In this document: piece after piece, positions 17,104 to 25,501 of the stretch
How the letters are laid out: the number at the start of each line of letters is the position of its first letter
Numbering within the stretch: the first letter of the stretch is position 1
NCBI GenBank assembly: GCA_000433315.1
Contig: FR893383.1
Coordinates: 139,727 to 185,610, forward strand
Length of the DNA stretch: 45,884 nucleotides
Direction: 5' to 3'
From: Firmicutes bacterium CAG:345
GTDB taxonomy: Bacteria; Bacillota_I; Bacilli_A; RFN20; CAG-288
Position numbers and translations under genes: made by a program
The notes under the pieces: model-generated
What the model saw: only the letters and a program-made list of their open reading frames with translations
What the model was told of the DNA's origin: nothing
Databases searched by the model: none

Positions 17104-18483
17104 ATGAATTTTTATGGCAGAGAAGAAGAACAAAAAAGAATAGATTATTTATTATCGAAAGCTGATTTTGCTTCTGGAATTGTTTATGGAAGACATCGTC
17201 TTGGTAAAACAGAATTATTGAGACATTGTTTCTATAAATCTAAAAAAACTTTTATTATTTATCAATGTAACCAAGAGAATGAAAGAAGCAATATTGATGA
17301 TTTAGTCAAGATTATAAAGGATACTTTAGGAATAAAAAATTTATATTTTGAATCATTTATTGATGTCATAGAATTTCTTTTTGAATATGCCCAGGATAAA
17401 GAACTATGTTTTGCAATTGATGAATATCCATATGTCAGAAAGATAATTGATGGATTAGATTCTAAATTGCAAAGATTAATTGATAATTTTCAAAATAAGA
17501 CTAAAATAAAATTTTTCTTACTAGGTAGCAGCATTGCAACAATGGAAAGTATTTTAAGTGAAAGCAATCCGTTATATAGAAGATTTAATCTTTCTATTTT
17601 GTTAAAGGAAATGGATTATTATGATTCAGCTAAATTTTATAGTAGCTTTTCAAATGAAGATAAAGTTAAACTTTATGCTGCTTTTGGTGGAGTTCCTTTT
17701 TATAATAAACAAATTGATTCTAAATTGACAGTAAAAGAAAATATTATCAATTTATTAAGTGGACAATTTTCTCATTTGTTATCTGAAATAACAGCTAACA
17801 TCAAGGAAGAATTGGTAAAAATTAATAATGCATATACAGTTTTTTCAAGTATTGCTGGAGGAGCTTTTCATTATTCGGATATTTTAGCAAAGTCACGGAT
17901 AAATTTAACCAGTTCGCTATATGATACTTTAGAAGTTTTGAGAAAAATGGATCTTATATCATATGTTTGTCCTATTAATGATAAAAATAATAAGAAAAAA
18001 TTTGGTTATGTATTAACAGATAGTGCGGTGTTTTTTTACTATAAGTTTATTTATCATAATCTCTCTAGTCAAAATATTTTAAATGATGAAATGTTTTATG
18101 ACAATTATATAGAAGAAGGATTTTTAAATGATTTTGTTCCTAAAGCTTTTGAGAAAATTGCTAAGCAATATTTGATTAGAAAAAATATGGAAGGGCTTAT
18201 AAAACCATTTATCGAAGATATAGGAACATATTGGTATGATAACCCTAAAGAAAAAAAGAATGGTCAATTTGATTTAGTTACTAAATCTAAAGATGGATAT
18301 ATTGTTTATGAAGTTAAATTTACTAATTCTAAAATAGATAATAAAATTGTTAAAGAAGAAATATCTCAAATTGCGGAAACTAATTTAAACCCTATCAATT
18401 TTGGCTTTGTTTCAAAATCAGGTTTTGATATCAGCAATGATAATAATTATATATTGATATCATTAGATGACATTTATTATTAA
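17104..18483 (+). CDS. Archaeal-type P-loop ATPase (ATPase_2) with DUF234-like C-terminus
   Basis: This 459-residue protein belongs to the STAND-like ATPase family common in archaea and gut bacteria and of unknown function. It opens with FYGREEEQKRIDYLL and has Walker A GRHRLGKT at residues 29-36. Walker B is ELCFAIDEYPY and the sensor block is KFFLLGSSIATME. A winged-helix segment follows. The C-terminal DUF234 region contains GQFDLV and IVYEVKF, spaced like a PD-(D/E)xK nuclease core. The ATG at 17104 is chosen because of a strong GGAGGT seven bases upstream. It stands alone between intergenic regions. These genes are patchily distributed, suggesting transfer, but composition matches its neighbours. 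Confidence 0.82.
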   Translation: MNFYGREEEQKRIDYLLSKADFASGIVYGRHRLGKTELLRHCFYKSKKTFIIYQCNQENERSNIDDLVKIIKDTLGIKNLYFESFIDVIEFLFEYAQDKELCFAIDEYPYVRKIIDGLDSKLQRLIDNFQNKTKIKFFLLGSSIATMESILSESNPLYRRFNLSILLKEMDYYDSAKFYSSFSNEDKVKLYAAFGGVPFYNKQIDSKLTVKENIINLLSGQFSHLLSEITANIKEELVKINNAYTVFSSIAGGAFHYSDILAKSRINLTSSLYDTLEVLRKMDLISYVCPINDKNNKKKFGYVLTDSAVFFYYKFIYHNLSSQNILNDEMFYDNYIEEGFLNDFVPKAFEKIAKQYLIRKNMEGLIKPFIEDIGTYWYDNPKEKKNGQFDLVTKSKDGYIVYEVKFTNSKIDNKIVKEEISQIAETNLNPINFGFVSKSGFDISNDNNYILISLDDIYY

Positions 18484-18623
18484 AAAAGGTTAAATTTACT
18501 CAATATTTAGTTTGCAAGAGTGATATTTTATTAAATGTAAAGGAAACTTTACGTGGCTGTCAAGGAAAAGACATTTCAAAAAAGAGCTTGAGTTAATATA
18601 ATTGAAACTAGGAGGTGCGAAAT

Positions 18624-19868
18624 ATGACACTAGGTGAAAGAATAGCACAGCTAAGAAAAAATAAGAATATGACTCAGGAGGATTTAGCTGAAGAATTATC
18701 CGTATCAAGACAAACTATTTCAAGTTGGGAAAATGATGGTTCTTTGCCTTCAACAGATCAATTTGTTAAATTGGCTAAATGTTTTGATGTCAGTCTTGAT
18801 TATCTTATTTTAAATAAGGAAGAAGAGAAGAATAACAAGGATGAAAATAAGGAGATGAAATTCCATATATTAAATATGGTTATATTCTTCATTATAGGTT
18901 TTATGCCTTTGTTGAATATCATCATTTCTTATGCAACTTATCGGGCATGGATCGGGTTACTGGTTTATGTTATTTTTGTTGGAATATCTATTTTTGGATT
19001 TTTCCTCAATTCTTATCATTTTAAATATAGTTCTAGCTATACGGATTCAAATAGATTGAGACTAGGAAAAGATTCTATTGTTATGACATTTATCTCCTTT
19101 TTATCAATAGGTATCTATCTTCCATTACCAATTATGGATGTTATATATAAGGCGATAGGACATGTTGCTATTTCTGCTACTGTAATTCCAACTTTTTCTA
19201 ATTATTTAATTGGAGCTTTAATTGGTGTTATTGTAGTTTTTATTCCAATTTACTTTATTGATAAAAAAATAAAATCTGATTACAAGATGACTGATAATGG
19301 CCTTTTTAAAGAATTGATTATAGAAAATATTTTCCCATTTGTTTCTATGGTTTCAATCATTGTTGGATTTCTTTTTGTCACAGCTATGGGGAGTCAATAT
19401 ATCGATGGCTTTATGACAATTTTAGGAAATATTTTAGGAGGAATATTTATATTCTTTGTTCCAATGCTAACTTGTTTTTTGATCAATAGACATAAAAATA
19501 GATGTTATAAAATACCGATGATTTTATCTATTATTCCTTCTTTATTTTTCTATGTTAAATCACTTAATACAAGTGATAATGTTTCTGTAATTGAAACATC
19601 TATTTGCTTAGCTATTTCTTCATTATTTGTAATATATCTATTAGTTATAGCGATTAAGAATAAAAATAAGAATTTCTATTTATTATTTGGCGTAAGTGTT
19701 TTAACTTTATTTGCAACATTCTTATCTGCTGTCGGAAGAAATTTAGAAAATACATTCTATATTACTTTGATAATTGCTGTTGTTGGTATATTTGCTTATA
19801 TGGTTGTTAACTCAATTGTTTATGCTAAAAACAAAAGAATAGAACAAAAAGTTATAGAAAATAATTAA
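18624..19868 (+). CDS. XRE-family regulator with multi-helix membrane domain
   Basis: Residues 1-60 form a Cro/C1-type helix-turn-helix (LGERIAQLRKNKNMTQEDLAEEL, SRQTISSWENDGSLPS). A Lys/Glu linker near residue 70 is followed by about eleven hydrophobic segments to the C-terminus at residue 414. It is a membrane-anchored DNA-binding protein of a type common in Firmicutes; ligand and targets are unknown. The ATG at 18624 has a strong AGGAGGTG upstream. A terminator follows, so it is a single-gene unit. Confidence 0.85.
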   Translation: MTLGERIAQLRKNKNMTQEDLAEELSVSRQTISSWENDGSLPSTDQFVKLAKCFDVSLDYLILNKEEEKNNKDENKEMKFHILNMVIFFIIGFMPLLNIIISYATYRAWIGLLVYVIFVGISIFGFFLNSYHFKYSSSYTDSNRLRLGKDSIVMTFISFLSIGIYLPLPIMDVIYKAIGHVAISATVIPTFSNYLIGALIGVIVVFIPIYFIDKKIKSDYKMTDNGLFKELIIENIFPFVSMVSIIVGFLFVTAMGSQYIDGFMTILGNILGGIFIFFVPMLTCFLINRHKNRCYKIPMILSIIPSLFFYVKSLNTSDNVSVIETSICLAISSLFVIYLLVIAIKNKNKNFYLLFGVSVLTLFATFLSAVGRNLENTFYITLIIAVVGIFAYMVVNSIVYAKNKRIEQKVIENN

Positions 19869-19887
19869 TTCAAATTAATTAAAGTTT

Positions 19888-19922
19888 GGTGCTGAGAAAT
19901 TAAAAAAATCAGCACCTTTTTT
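19888..19922 (+). terminator. Terminator between the two XRE genes
   Basis: The stem GGTGCTGA and TCAGCACC with a 13-base A-rich loop is followed by six T residues, 19 bases after the stop codon. Confidence 0.9.
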
Positions 19923-20000
19923 AATTCACATTTGTTCTTAATAATTAACACTGCATAAACGCTTAGTTTTGATATACTGAAAATATAAGGAGAAAAAAAT

Positions 20001-20591
20001 ATGTTTCAGGATAAACTTAAAGATTTAAGAAAAGAAAAGGGCATCACACAAAATGAATTGGCTAAAGAAATTTTTGTTTCAAGGAGTCTTATAGCAAAAT
20101 TTGAAACAGGTACAGTTTTTCCTAGTAGAGAAATTTTAGAAAAGATTGCTTTATATTTTGATGTTCCAATTTCTGAACTTATAGAGCAAGATGAAGCAAC
20201 ATTGGTAGCTGTTGAGGCTCAAGATATTTCTAAAAAGATAAATCTAGTAGCTTTGATTACAATTTTGATAATTGCTGCTTCTTATTCGATAATTGGTTTT
20301 CTTCCCATTATTAGATGCTGTAGATATGTTTATCCAATTCCTCCTGGTCAAGATTATCCTAATTTTGAGTATTATTTTGTTAGCATATTTAGTGGATCAT
20401 ATAATTATAGAAATCCGATTGGTTTGATTTCATTTTTTATCAGTATTTGTGTTGTTATATTTTCTATTCTTAGTTTGGTGTTAAAAAAGAAATATACGCC
20501 TATTTTAAGGCTTGTAACATATCTTTTATTTTTTATCGATGTTTTTGTTGCTTTGGCAGCTGTCTTTTGTTGTTTAAGTTATATTTCTTAA
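20001..20591 (+). CDS. Small XRE-family regulator with C-terminal membrane helices
   Basis: The 196-residue protein begins with a Cro/C1-type helix-turn-helix (KLKDLRKEKGITQNELAKEIF, SRSLIAKFETGTVFPS). Three or four hydrophobic segments follow from residue 80, with a soluble loop rich in Tyr and Pro between the first two. It has the same design as the preceding regulator but is shorter and only distantly similar. The ribosome site is AAGGAG, and a -10-like TATACT lies at 19973-19978. Confidence 0.82.
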   Translation: MFQDKLKDLRKEKGITQNELAKEIFVSRSLIAKFETGTVFPSREILEKIALYFDVPISELIEQDEATLVAVEAQDISKKINLVALITILIIAASYSIIGFLPIIRCCRYVYPIPPGQDYPNFEYYFVSIFSGSYNYRNPIGLISFFISICVVIFSILSLVLKKKYTPILRLVTYLLFFIDVFVALAAVFCCLSYIS

Positions 20592-20626
20592 TTTTAGATA
20601 TTTGGAAAACTCAATTTGTTATAATA

Positions 20627-20635
20627 AAAAAAGAA
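20627..20635 (+). promoter_or_regulatory. Extended -10 promoter of the macro-domain gene
   Basis: TGTTATAAT is a perfect extended -10 whose expected start point lies only about six to eight bases before the ATG at 20649. The leader is probably too short to hold the weak AAGAG as a ribosome site. Confidence 0.55.
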
Positions 20636-20648
20636 AAGAGTTATTCAA

Positions 20649-21143
20649 ATGAAATTAGAAATAATAAAAGGAAGTGTAGTTGATTCTAAATGCGATGTTA
20701 TAGTCAACGCAGCTAATGAAGGTCTTCAGGCTGGAGGCGGAGTCTGTGGAGCTATTTTTTCTGCTGCCGGTTTTTCAAAACTTCAAAGAGAATGCAATGC
20801 TATTGGTTGGTGTAAAACAGGACATGCTGTTATGACTAATGGGTATAATTTAAAAGCTAAGCATATTATTCATGCTGTTGGTCCAGTAGATTGCAATGCT
20901 GGTAAGCTAAAAGGGGCTTTTTATAATTCTTTAGTTTTAGCGGATTCTAACAATTTGAAAACCATCGGTTTAGTTCCTATTTCTTCTGGTATATTTGGCT
21001 TTCCTCTTGACCAATGTGCTGATATTGCTGTTAGAGTAATATTAGGATATCAAGCTACATCATTAGATACTTGTTATATGTATTGTTATAAGGATAATGA
21101 ATATCAGGTATTTAAAGATACTTTAAATAGATATCTTAAATAG
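20649..21143 (+). CDS. Macro-domain ADP-ribose-binding protein
   Basis: Macro domains bind ADP-ribose and related nucleotides; bacterial members of this size often remove ADP-ribose or deacetylate O-acetyl-ADP-ribose. The signature is complete: CDVIVNAANEGLQAGGGVCGAI at residues 14-35, then HAVMTNGYNLKAKHIIHAVGP, and the phosphate loop PISSGIFGFP. At 164 residues it is a stand-alone domain. It has its own promoter and terminator. No ADP-ribosyltransferase partner lies next to it. Confidence 0.92.
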   Translation: MKLEIIKGSVVDSKCDVIVNAANEGLQAGGGVCGAIFSAAGFSKLQRECNAIGWCKTGHAVMTNGYNLKAKHIIHAVGPVDCNAGKLKGAFYNSLVLADSNNLKTIGLVPISSGIFGFPLDQCADIAVRVILGYQATSLDTCYMYCYKDNEYQVFKDTLNRYLK

Positions 21144-21167
21144 TTATTTTTATAAAAGAATAATATT

Positions 21168-21207
21168 AAAGGTGTTTCATTTTTTAAAAGAATGAAATAC
21201 TTTTTTT
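21168..21207 (+). terminator. Terminator after the macro-domain gene
   Basis: A 14-base-pair stem with a few G-T pairs (AAAGGTGTTTCATT against AATGAAATACTTTT) ends in seven T residues. Confidence 0.85.
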
Positions 21208-21273
21208 GACAAATAATTAATATGTTGAAGTTATTAAATATATAAATGATAGATTTGTATATTTTTACTTTCG

Positions 21274-21302
21274 TTGACTAATATTTTTGAAAAGATTATA
21301 AT
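21274..21302 (+). promoter_or_regulatory. Promoter of tldD-tldE
   Basis: TTGACT (21274-21279) and TATAAT (21297-21302) are separated by exactly 17 bases, 24 bases before the tldD ATG. It is among the best-matching housekeeping promoters in the window. Confidence 0.8.
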
Positions 21303-21326
21303 TTTAAAAAAAGATTGGAGGGTATA

Positions 21327-22730
21327 ATGATTTCTAAAAAAAGAGCACTAGAGATTTTGAATATCGCTTTAAAAACCGGTGCAGAATACGCAGAAATTTA
21401 TCAACAAGAAGAAATTAAAAGAGTTATTTCCGTCAATTTTAAAAGAGTTGATGTCGTATCTACTTCTCTTATTGCTGGTATTGGTTTGCGTCTTATAAAA
21501 AATGGTAAACAAGTATATGGATATACTTCAGATTTGTCTTTGAAGAGTTTGAATAATTTGGCTGAACAGCTTTCTTCTTCTTTCGAAGGTGAACAAGAGG
21601 TTTTTGTTAAAGAGTTGAATTCTCCTAAGAAAAAGACTATCAATGAAGTTTTAAAACCGATAGAAGATGTTTCTACTGAAGTAATTTTAGCAAAACTTAA
21701 ATTAGCTGAAAAAGCTGCATATGATGTTTCTGAACAAATAGTTAACTGCAATGTTGCTTTTTTAGGTGATATCAATAATGTTACTGTCTTTAATTCAGAT
21801 GGTGTAGTTACCAGTGATTTGCGTTCTAATGTCAGAGGTATTGTTGCTGTTACTTCTATGAATGAAAAAGGCAGTTATGGTTCTCATTTTGAAGGCCCAG
21901 GCGCAATGGGTGGCTATGAAAAATTTGAAGCTGTTGATCTTGTTGAATTAGCTAAACATTCTGCTGATATGGCAATTAAAAAGAGCAATGCTCCAGATTC
22001 ACCTTCAGGAAATATGACAGTTGTTTTAGGCAATGCTTTCGGTGGTGTTTTATTTCATGAAGCTTGCGGTCATCCTCTTGAAGCTTGTGCTATTGCCACC
22101 AATATGTCAAAGATGACTGGAAAGCTTGGTGAGAAGATTGCAAGCGACGTTGTAACTGCTGTTGATGATGGAACTATTAATGGAGCTTGGGGTTCTATTA
22201 ATTATGATGATGAAGGTCATGAATCTACAAAGAATGTTCTCATTAAAAATGGTGTTTTACAAAATTATATGGTCGATAGATTCTATGGTAAGAAATTAGG
22301 TCTTGAAGCTACAGGATCTGAAAGAAGACAATCTTATAGATTTTTACCAACGACGAGAATGACCAATACTTATATTGCAGCGGGTAAAAGTAAACCGGAA
22401 GAAGTTATTGCCAGCGTTAAATATGGTTTATATTTGAAGTCTTTCCGCGGAGGTTCAGTAGATCCTTCGACAAATAACTTCAATTTCTCTTGCGATGAAG
22501 CTTATATAATTCGCGATGGTAAAATCTGCGAATTAGTTAAACCGGTAATTCTTGTTGGTTTTGGCTATGAGATTTTAAAGAAAATTGATATGGTAGCTGA
22601 TGATTTAAAGTTGGCTGCTGGTAATTGTGGTTCATCTTCTGGTAATGTCTACGTTCAAGTTGGTCAACCTACTTTAAGAATTTCCGGAATTACTGTTGGT
22701 GGTTCGATGAAAGAAGGAGAAGCAGAATGA
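21327..22730 (+). CDS. tldD: TldD-type metalloprotease subunit
   Basis: TldD is the catalytic half of the TldD/TldE metalloprotease, which in Escherichia coli matures microcin B17 and cleaves small unfolded peptides. The zinc motif HEACGH lies at residues 244-249 in LFHEACGHPLEA, with further conserved blocks GAWGSINYDDEG, NYMVDRFYGKK and ERRQSYRFLP. The protein has 467 residues. The start is the ATG at 21327 with GGAGG upstream; an earlier in-frame TTG is part of the ribosome site. Its stop overlaps the tldE start by four bases. Confidence 0.94.
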   Translation: MISKKRALEILNIALKTGAEYAEIYQQEEIKRVISVNFKRVDVVSTSLIAGIGLRLIKNGKQVYGYTSDLSLKSLNNLAEQLSSSFEGEQEVFVKELNSPKKKTINEVLKPIEDVSTEVILAKLKLAEKAAYDVSEQIVNCNVAFLGDINNVTVFNSDGVVTSDLRSNVRGIVAVTSMNEKGSYGSHFEGPGAMGGYEKFEAVDLVELAKHSADMAIKKSNAPDSPSGNMTVVLGNAFGGVLFHEACGHPLEACAIATNMSKMTGKLGEKIASDVVTAVDDGTINGAWGSINYDDEGHESTKNVLIKNGVLQNYMVDRFYGKKLGLEATGSERRQSYRFLPTTRMTNTYIAAGKSKPEEVIASVKYGLYLKSFRGGSVDPSTNNFNFSCDEAYIIRDGKICELVKPVILVGFGYEILKKIDMVADDLKLAAGNCGSSSGNVYVQVGQPTLRISGITVGGSMKEGEAE

Positions 22731-24043
22731 AATTAACTCAAGTATTAGAAAAAGCTAAAGCTCAAGGAATTAATGATTTAATTTTAAAATATGGTGTGAG
22801 TTCAAGTCTTGATGTTAATTTTGTCGGTGGAGAACTTCAAAATACAACTTTCAGCAATGATTTTTCTTTTGTTGCTAGAGGTGGAATAGATGGTAAACTT
22901 GTAAGTTTTTCCAGCGATACATTGGATAATAAGACAGTTGAGTTAATGGTAAAAACCATGAAGGATCAAAAAAATTATACTCAACCTTATGATACTGATT
23001 TAATCATTGATAAGCCTGATTTTCCTTATGCAAAAAATAAAACTTATTATTCTCAACTTACTAAACTTCAAGTTCCTGATCTTGTAAAAATTGGCGAAGA
23101 ACTTTCTAAGGCGGTTGCTAGCAAAGATCCACGAATTAAAAACACGGAAATTGAAGTTGGTGTCAGTTCTTCTAGCAGCGAATTTTTAAATAGCAAAGGC
23201 TTAAATTTAAAAAGCAAAAGTTCTTATTTAATTGTCTCTTGCCAAGTTGTTGCTGAAGAAGGGAAAGAAACTGTTTCTGACTATGTTTTAAAAACATATA
23301 CAAATGTTAAAAAGGTTAATGTTAATAAAATTGCTGATGAAGTCAGCAAAAAGACTTTAGCTAAACTCCATGGAAAAGCTGGTGTTGGTGGAACTAAAAC
23401 TTGTTTATTAAAACCTGCCGCTTTTGATTCCATCGTATCAATTATCACTGGTCATTTTTCTATGTTTGATGTTGATAGAAAGATGTCTTTACTTGTCGAT
23501 AAGTTAGATAAGAAAGTTTTTTCTGATCTTTTAACAATAGAAGAAAAACCTAATACCAATGATATTTTCTCAGAAAGTTATGATGGCGAAGGCTATCCTA
23601 CTTCTAATAAGGTTCTTGTCGAAAAAGGTGTTATCAAAACTTATCTTTATGACCAAGAAATGGCTAAAAAGTATAATCATGTTCCAACTGGTAACGGATA
23701 TGGTTCTCCAGTAGTTCATCCAGGTGTTTCTAAAATTGAAATAAGTTCTGGTGAAACAAAAGAGAAAGATTTAATTAAATCAATTGCTGATGGTTATGTA
23801 ATTACTTCTTTAACTGGTGGCAATGCAGGTATTGATTATCAAACAGGAGGATTTACTCTTTCTGCTGAAGGCTTCTATGTCAAAAATGGTCGCATTAAAT
23901 ATGCGGTAAATCAATTTACTATCGGTGGAGATGTCATTTCTTTCTTACAAAATGTTATCGGTCTTTCTGATAAACAAGAAGATTTATTCGGTGGTGACAA
24001 GATTCCTTCTGCTTTAGTTAAAGATGTTGTTGTCTCTTGCTAA
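22727..24043 (+). CDS. tldE: TldE/PmbA-type protease partner subunit
   Basis: TldE (PmbA) pairs with TldD and lacks the zinc motif, as here. Family blocks include DVNFVGGELQNTTFS, SESYDGEGYPTSNKVLVEKG and LTGGNAGIDYQTGGFTLSAEGF near the C-terminus. The length is 438 residues. The ATGA overlap with tldD implies coupled translation and a one-to-one complex. No peptide precursor or cyclodehydratase lies next to the pair, so a microcin-type substrate is not indicated. Confidence 0.93.
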   Translation: MKLTQVLEKAKAQGINDLILKYGVSSSLDVNFVGGELQNTTFSNDFSFVARGGIDGKLVSFSSDTLDNKTVELMVKTMKDQKNYTQPYDTDLIIDKPDFPYAKNKTYYSQLTKLQVPDLVKIGEELSKAVASKDPRIKNTEIEVGVSSSSSEFLNSKGLNLKSKSSYLIVSCQVVAEEGKETVSDYVLKTYTNVKKVNVNKIADEVSKKTLAKLHGKAGVGGTKTCLLKPAAFDSIVSIITGHFSMFDVDRKMSLLVDKLDKKVFSDLLTIEEKPNTNDIFSESYDGEGYPTSNKVLVEKGVIKTYLYDQEMAKKYNHVPTGNGYGSPVVHPGVSKIEISSGETKEKDLIKSIADGYVITSLTGGNAGIDYQTGGFTLSAEGFYVKNGRIKYAVNQFTIGGDVISFLQNVIGLSDKQEDLFGGDKIPSALVKDVVVSC

Positions 24044-24059
24044 ATAATTACAAAAAAAT

Positions 24060-24104
24060 AATAGATTCTTATTAATTTAACGTTAATAAGGATCTATTTT
24101 TTTT
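24060..24104 (+). terminator. Terminator after tldE
   Basis: A long stem pairs AATAGAT-CTTATTAA with TTAATAAG-ATCTATT around a seven-base loop, followed by eight T residues. Confidence 0.88.
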
Positions 24105-24119
24105 GTTTTGTAAAATTTT

Positions 24120-24133
24120 TAATAGCGCTTACA
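24120..24133 (+). promoter_or_regulatory. cre-like operator upstream of the MFS-glycosidase operon
   Basis: TAATAGCGCTTACA matches the catabolite-response consensus TGWAANCGNTNWCA closely, with the central AGCGCT palindrome intact and differences only in its left arm. It lies upstream of a -10 TATAAT at 24165-24170 and of a sugar-transport and glycosidase operon. This would fit CcpA or a dedicated LacI-type repressor. Confidence 0.5.
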
Positions 24134-24190
24134 TAAATTTGTTTATTTCAGAGCTCAAGATAACTATAATGTTTATAGAAGGTAAAAGAA

Positions 24191-25501
24191 ATGAAAAAAT
24201 TAACTTTTAGACATTGGTTAAGTTTGATTCTTATTGGACTTACTGGACAATTTGCTTGGACTATTGAGAATATGTATTTCAATGTTTATCTTTTTAATAC
24301 AATTTCTCAAAACTACAGCTATATTTCAGCGATGGTTGCTGCGAGTGCGGTTGTTGCTACTTTAACTACTTTATTGATAGGTGTTTTATCTGATCGTCTT
24401 GGTAAAAGAAAGGCGATAGTTGTAAGTGGTTATATTCTTTGGGGAATAGTAACAGGGTCTTTTGGTTTTATTACGGTAGATAATATTAAGACTATGTTCC
24501 CACTTGTCAATGCGGAGATGATGGCGGCGATTATTGTTGTCATAATGGATTGTGTTATGACATTTTTTGGAAGCAGTGCTAATGATGCAGCTTTCAATGC
24601 TTATATTACCGATATAACAGATGATGGAAACCGCGGTAAAGTTGAAGGTGTTTTAGCTATATTGCCGCTTGTTTCTATGCTTGTTATCATCGGTGGTTTC
24701 AGTTGGATGACCGATAAAGGAATGTGGCTGCCCTTCTATTTGATCTTTGGTGGTCTTACTATTGTTGTTGGTATTGTCGCATTATTTGTTATGCCAAAAG
24801 ATGTGGTTGAACCGAATAAAGAGGCTAATTATTTAGCTAATTTAATCTATGGCTTTAAACCTAATGTCATAAAAAATAATCCGAAATTATATGTTGGTTT
24901 TATTGGTTTTTTCATTTATCAGATGGCCGTTCAAGTATTCTTCCCATATTTGATGATCTATTTACAAAGATATTTGAATTTAGAAAACTATGCTATTTTA
25001 CTTGGAATTGTTCTGATTTTAGCCTCTATTTTCAGCGTTGTCTTCGGTCTTTTTGTCGATAGAATAGGAAAGCTTAAAGTGTTAGCTCCAGCTATTGTGT
25101 TTATGGCTTTAGGGTTATTATTGATGTATTTCATAAGACCTGGAGATAATGCCAGTTGGATGTTAATTGTCTTTGGAACTTTGATGATGATTGGTTATAT
25201 GGTTGTCGCTTCGGTTTATAATGCTTTGATTCGCGATTATACTCCAAAAGATAAAGTTGGCTTATTCCAAGGAATTAGAATGATTTTCCAAGTTGCTCTT
25301 CCTATGTGCACTGGTCCATTTATCGGCAGCGCTATTATTTCTACAAGTCCTACTTATGTCGACGAATTCAATCGTGTTGTTCATTATCCAAATCCAGAAA
25401 TGTTTTTAGGAGCTGCTGGTGTTTTAATATTATCGGTTATTCCGGCTTTAATTTTGGTCAAAATGAATAAGAAGAAAGAGGAAACAAATGAAGTTTGTTG
25501 A
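24191..25501 (+). CDS. MFS transporter, probable glycoside uptake
   Basis: A 436-residue protein with about twelve hydrophobic helices. The MFS loop signature between helices 2 and 3 reads GVLSDRLGKRKA, repeated in the second half as GLFVDRIGKLKV. The opening (HWLSLILIGLTGQFAWTIENMYFNVYLF) and overall pattern resemble the SLC45/GPH-like branch that moves sugars. It overlaps the following glycoside hydrolase by 14 bases, so the natural reading is uptake of a glycoside that the enzyme then cleaves in the cytosol. The ribosome site is GAAGGT. Confidence 0.85.
   Translation: MKKLTFRHWLSLILIGLTGQFAWTIENMYFNVYLFNTISQNYSYISAMVAASAVVATLTTLLIGVLSDRLGKRKAIVVSGYILWGIVTGSFGFITVDNIKTMFPLVNAEMMAAIIVVIMDCVMTFFGSSANDAAFNAYITDITDDGNRGKVEGVLAILPLVSMLVIIGGFSWMTDKGMWLPFYLIFGGLTIVVGIVALFVMPKDVVEPNKEANYLANLIYGFKPNVIKNNPKLYVGFIGFFIYQMAVQVFFPYLMIYLQRYLNLENYAILLGIVLILASIFSVVFGLFVDRIGKLKVLAPAIVFMALGLLLMYFIRPGDNASWMLIVFGTLMMIGYMVVASVYNALIRDYTPKDKVGLFQGIRMIFQVALPMCTGPFIGSAIISTSPTYVDEFNRVVHYPNPEMFLGAAGVLILSVIPALILVKMNKKKEETNEVC

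Noticed and set aside
21401..21775. 124-codon minus-strand frame
   Set aside because: It mirrors the tldD coding region and shows no family features.
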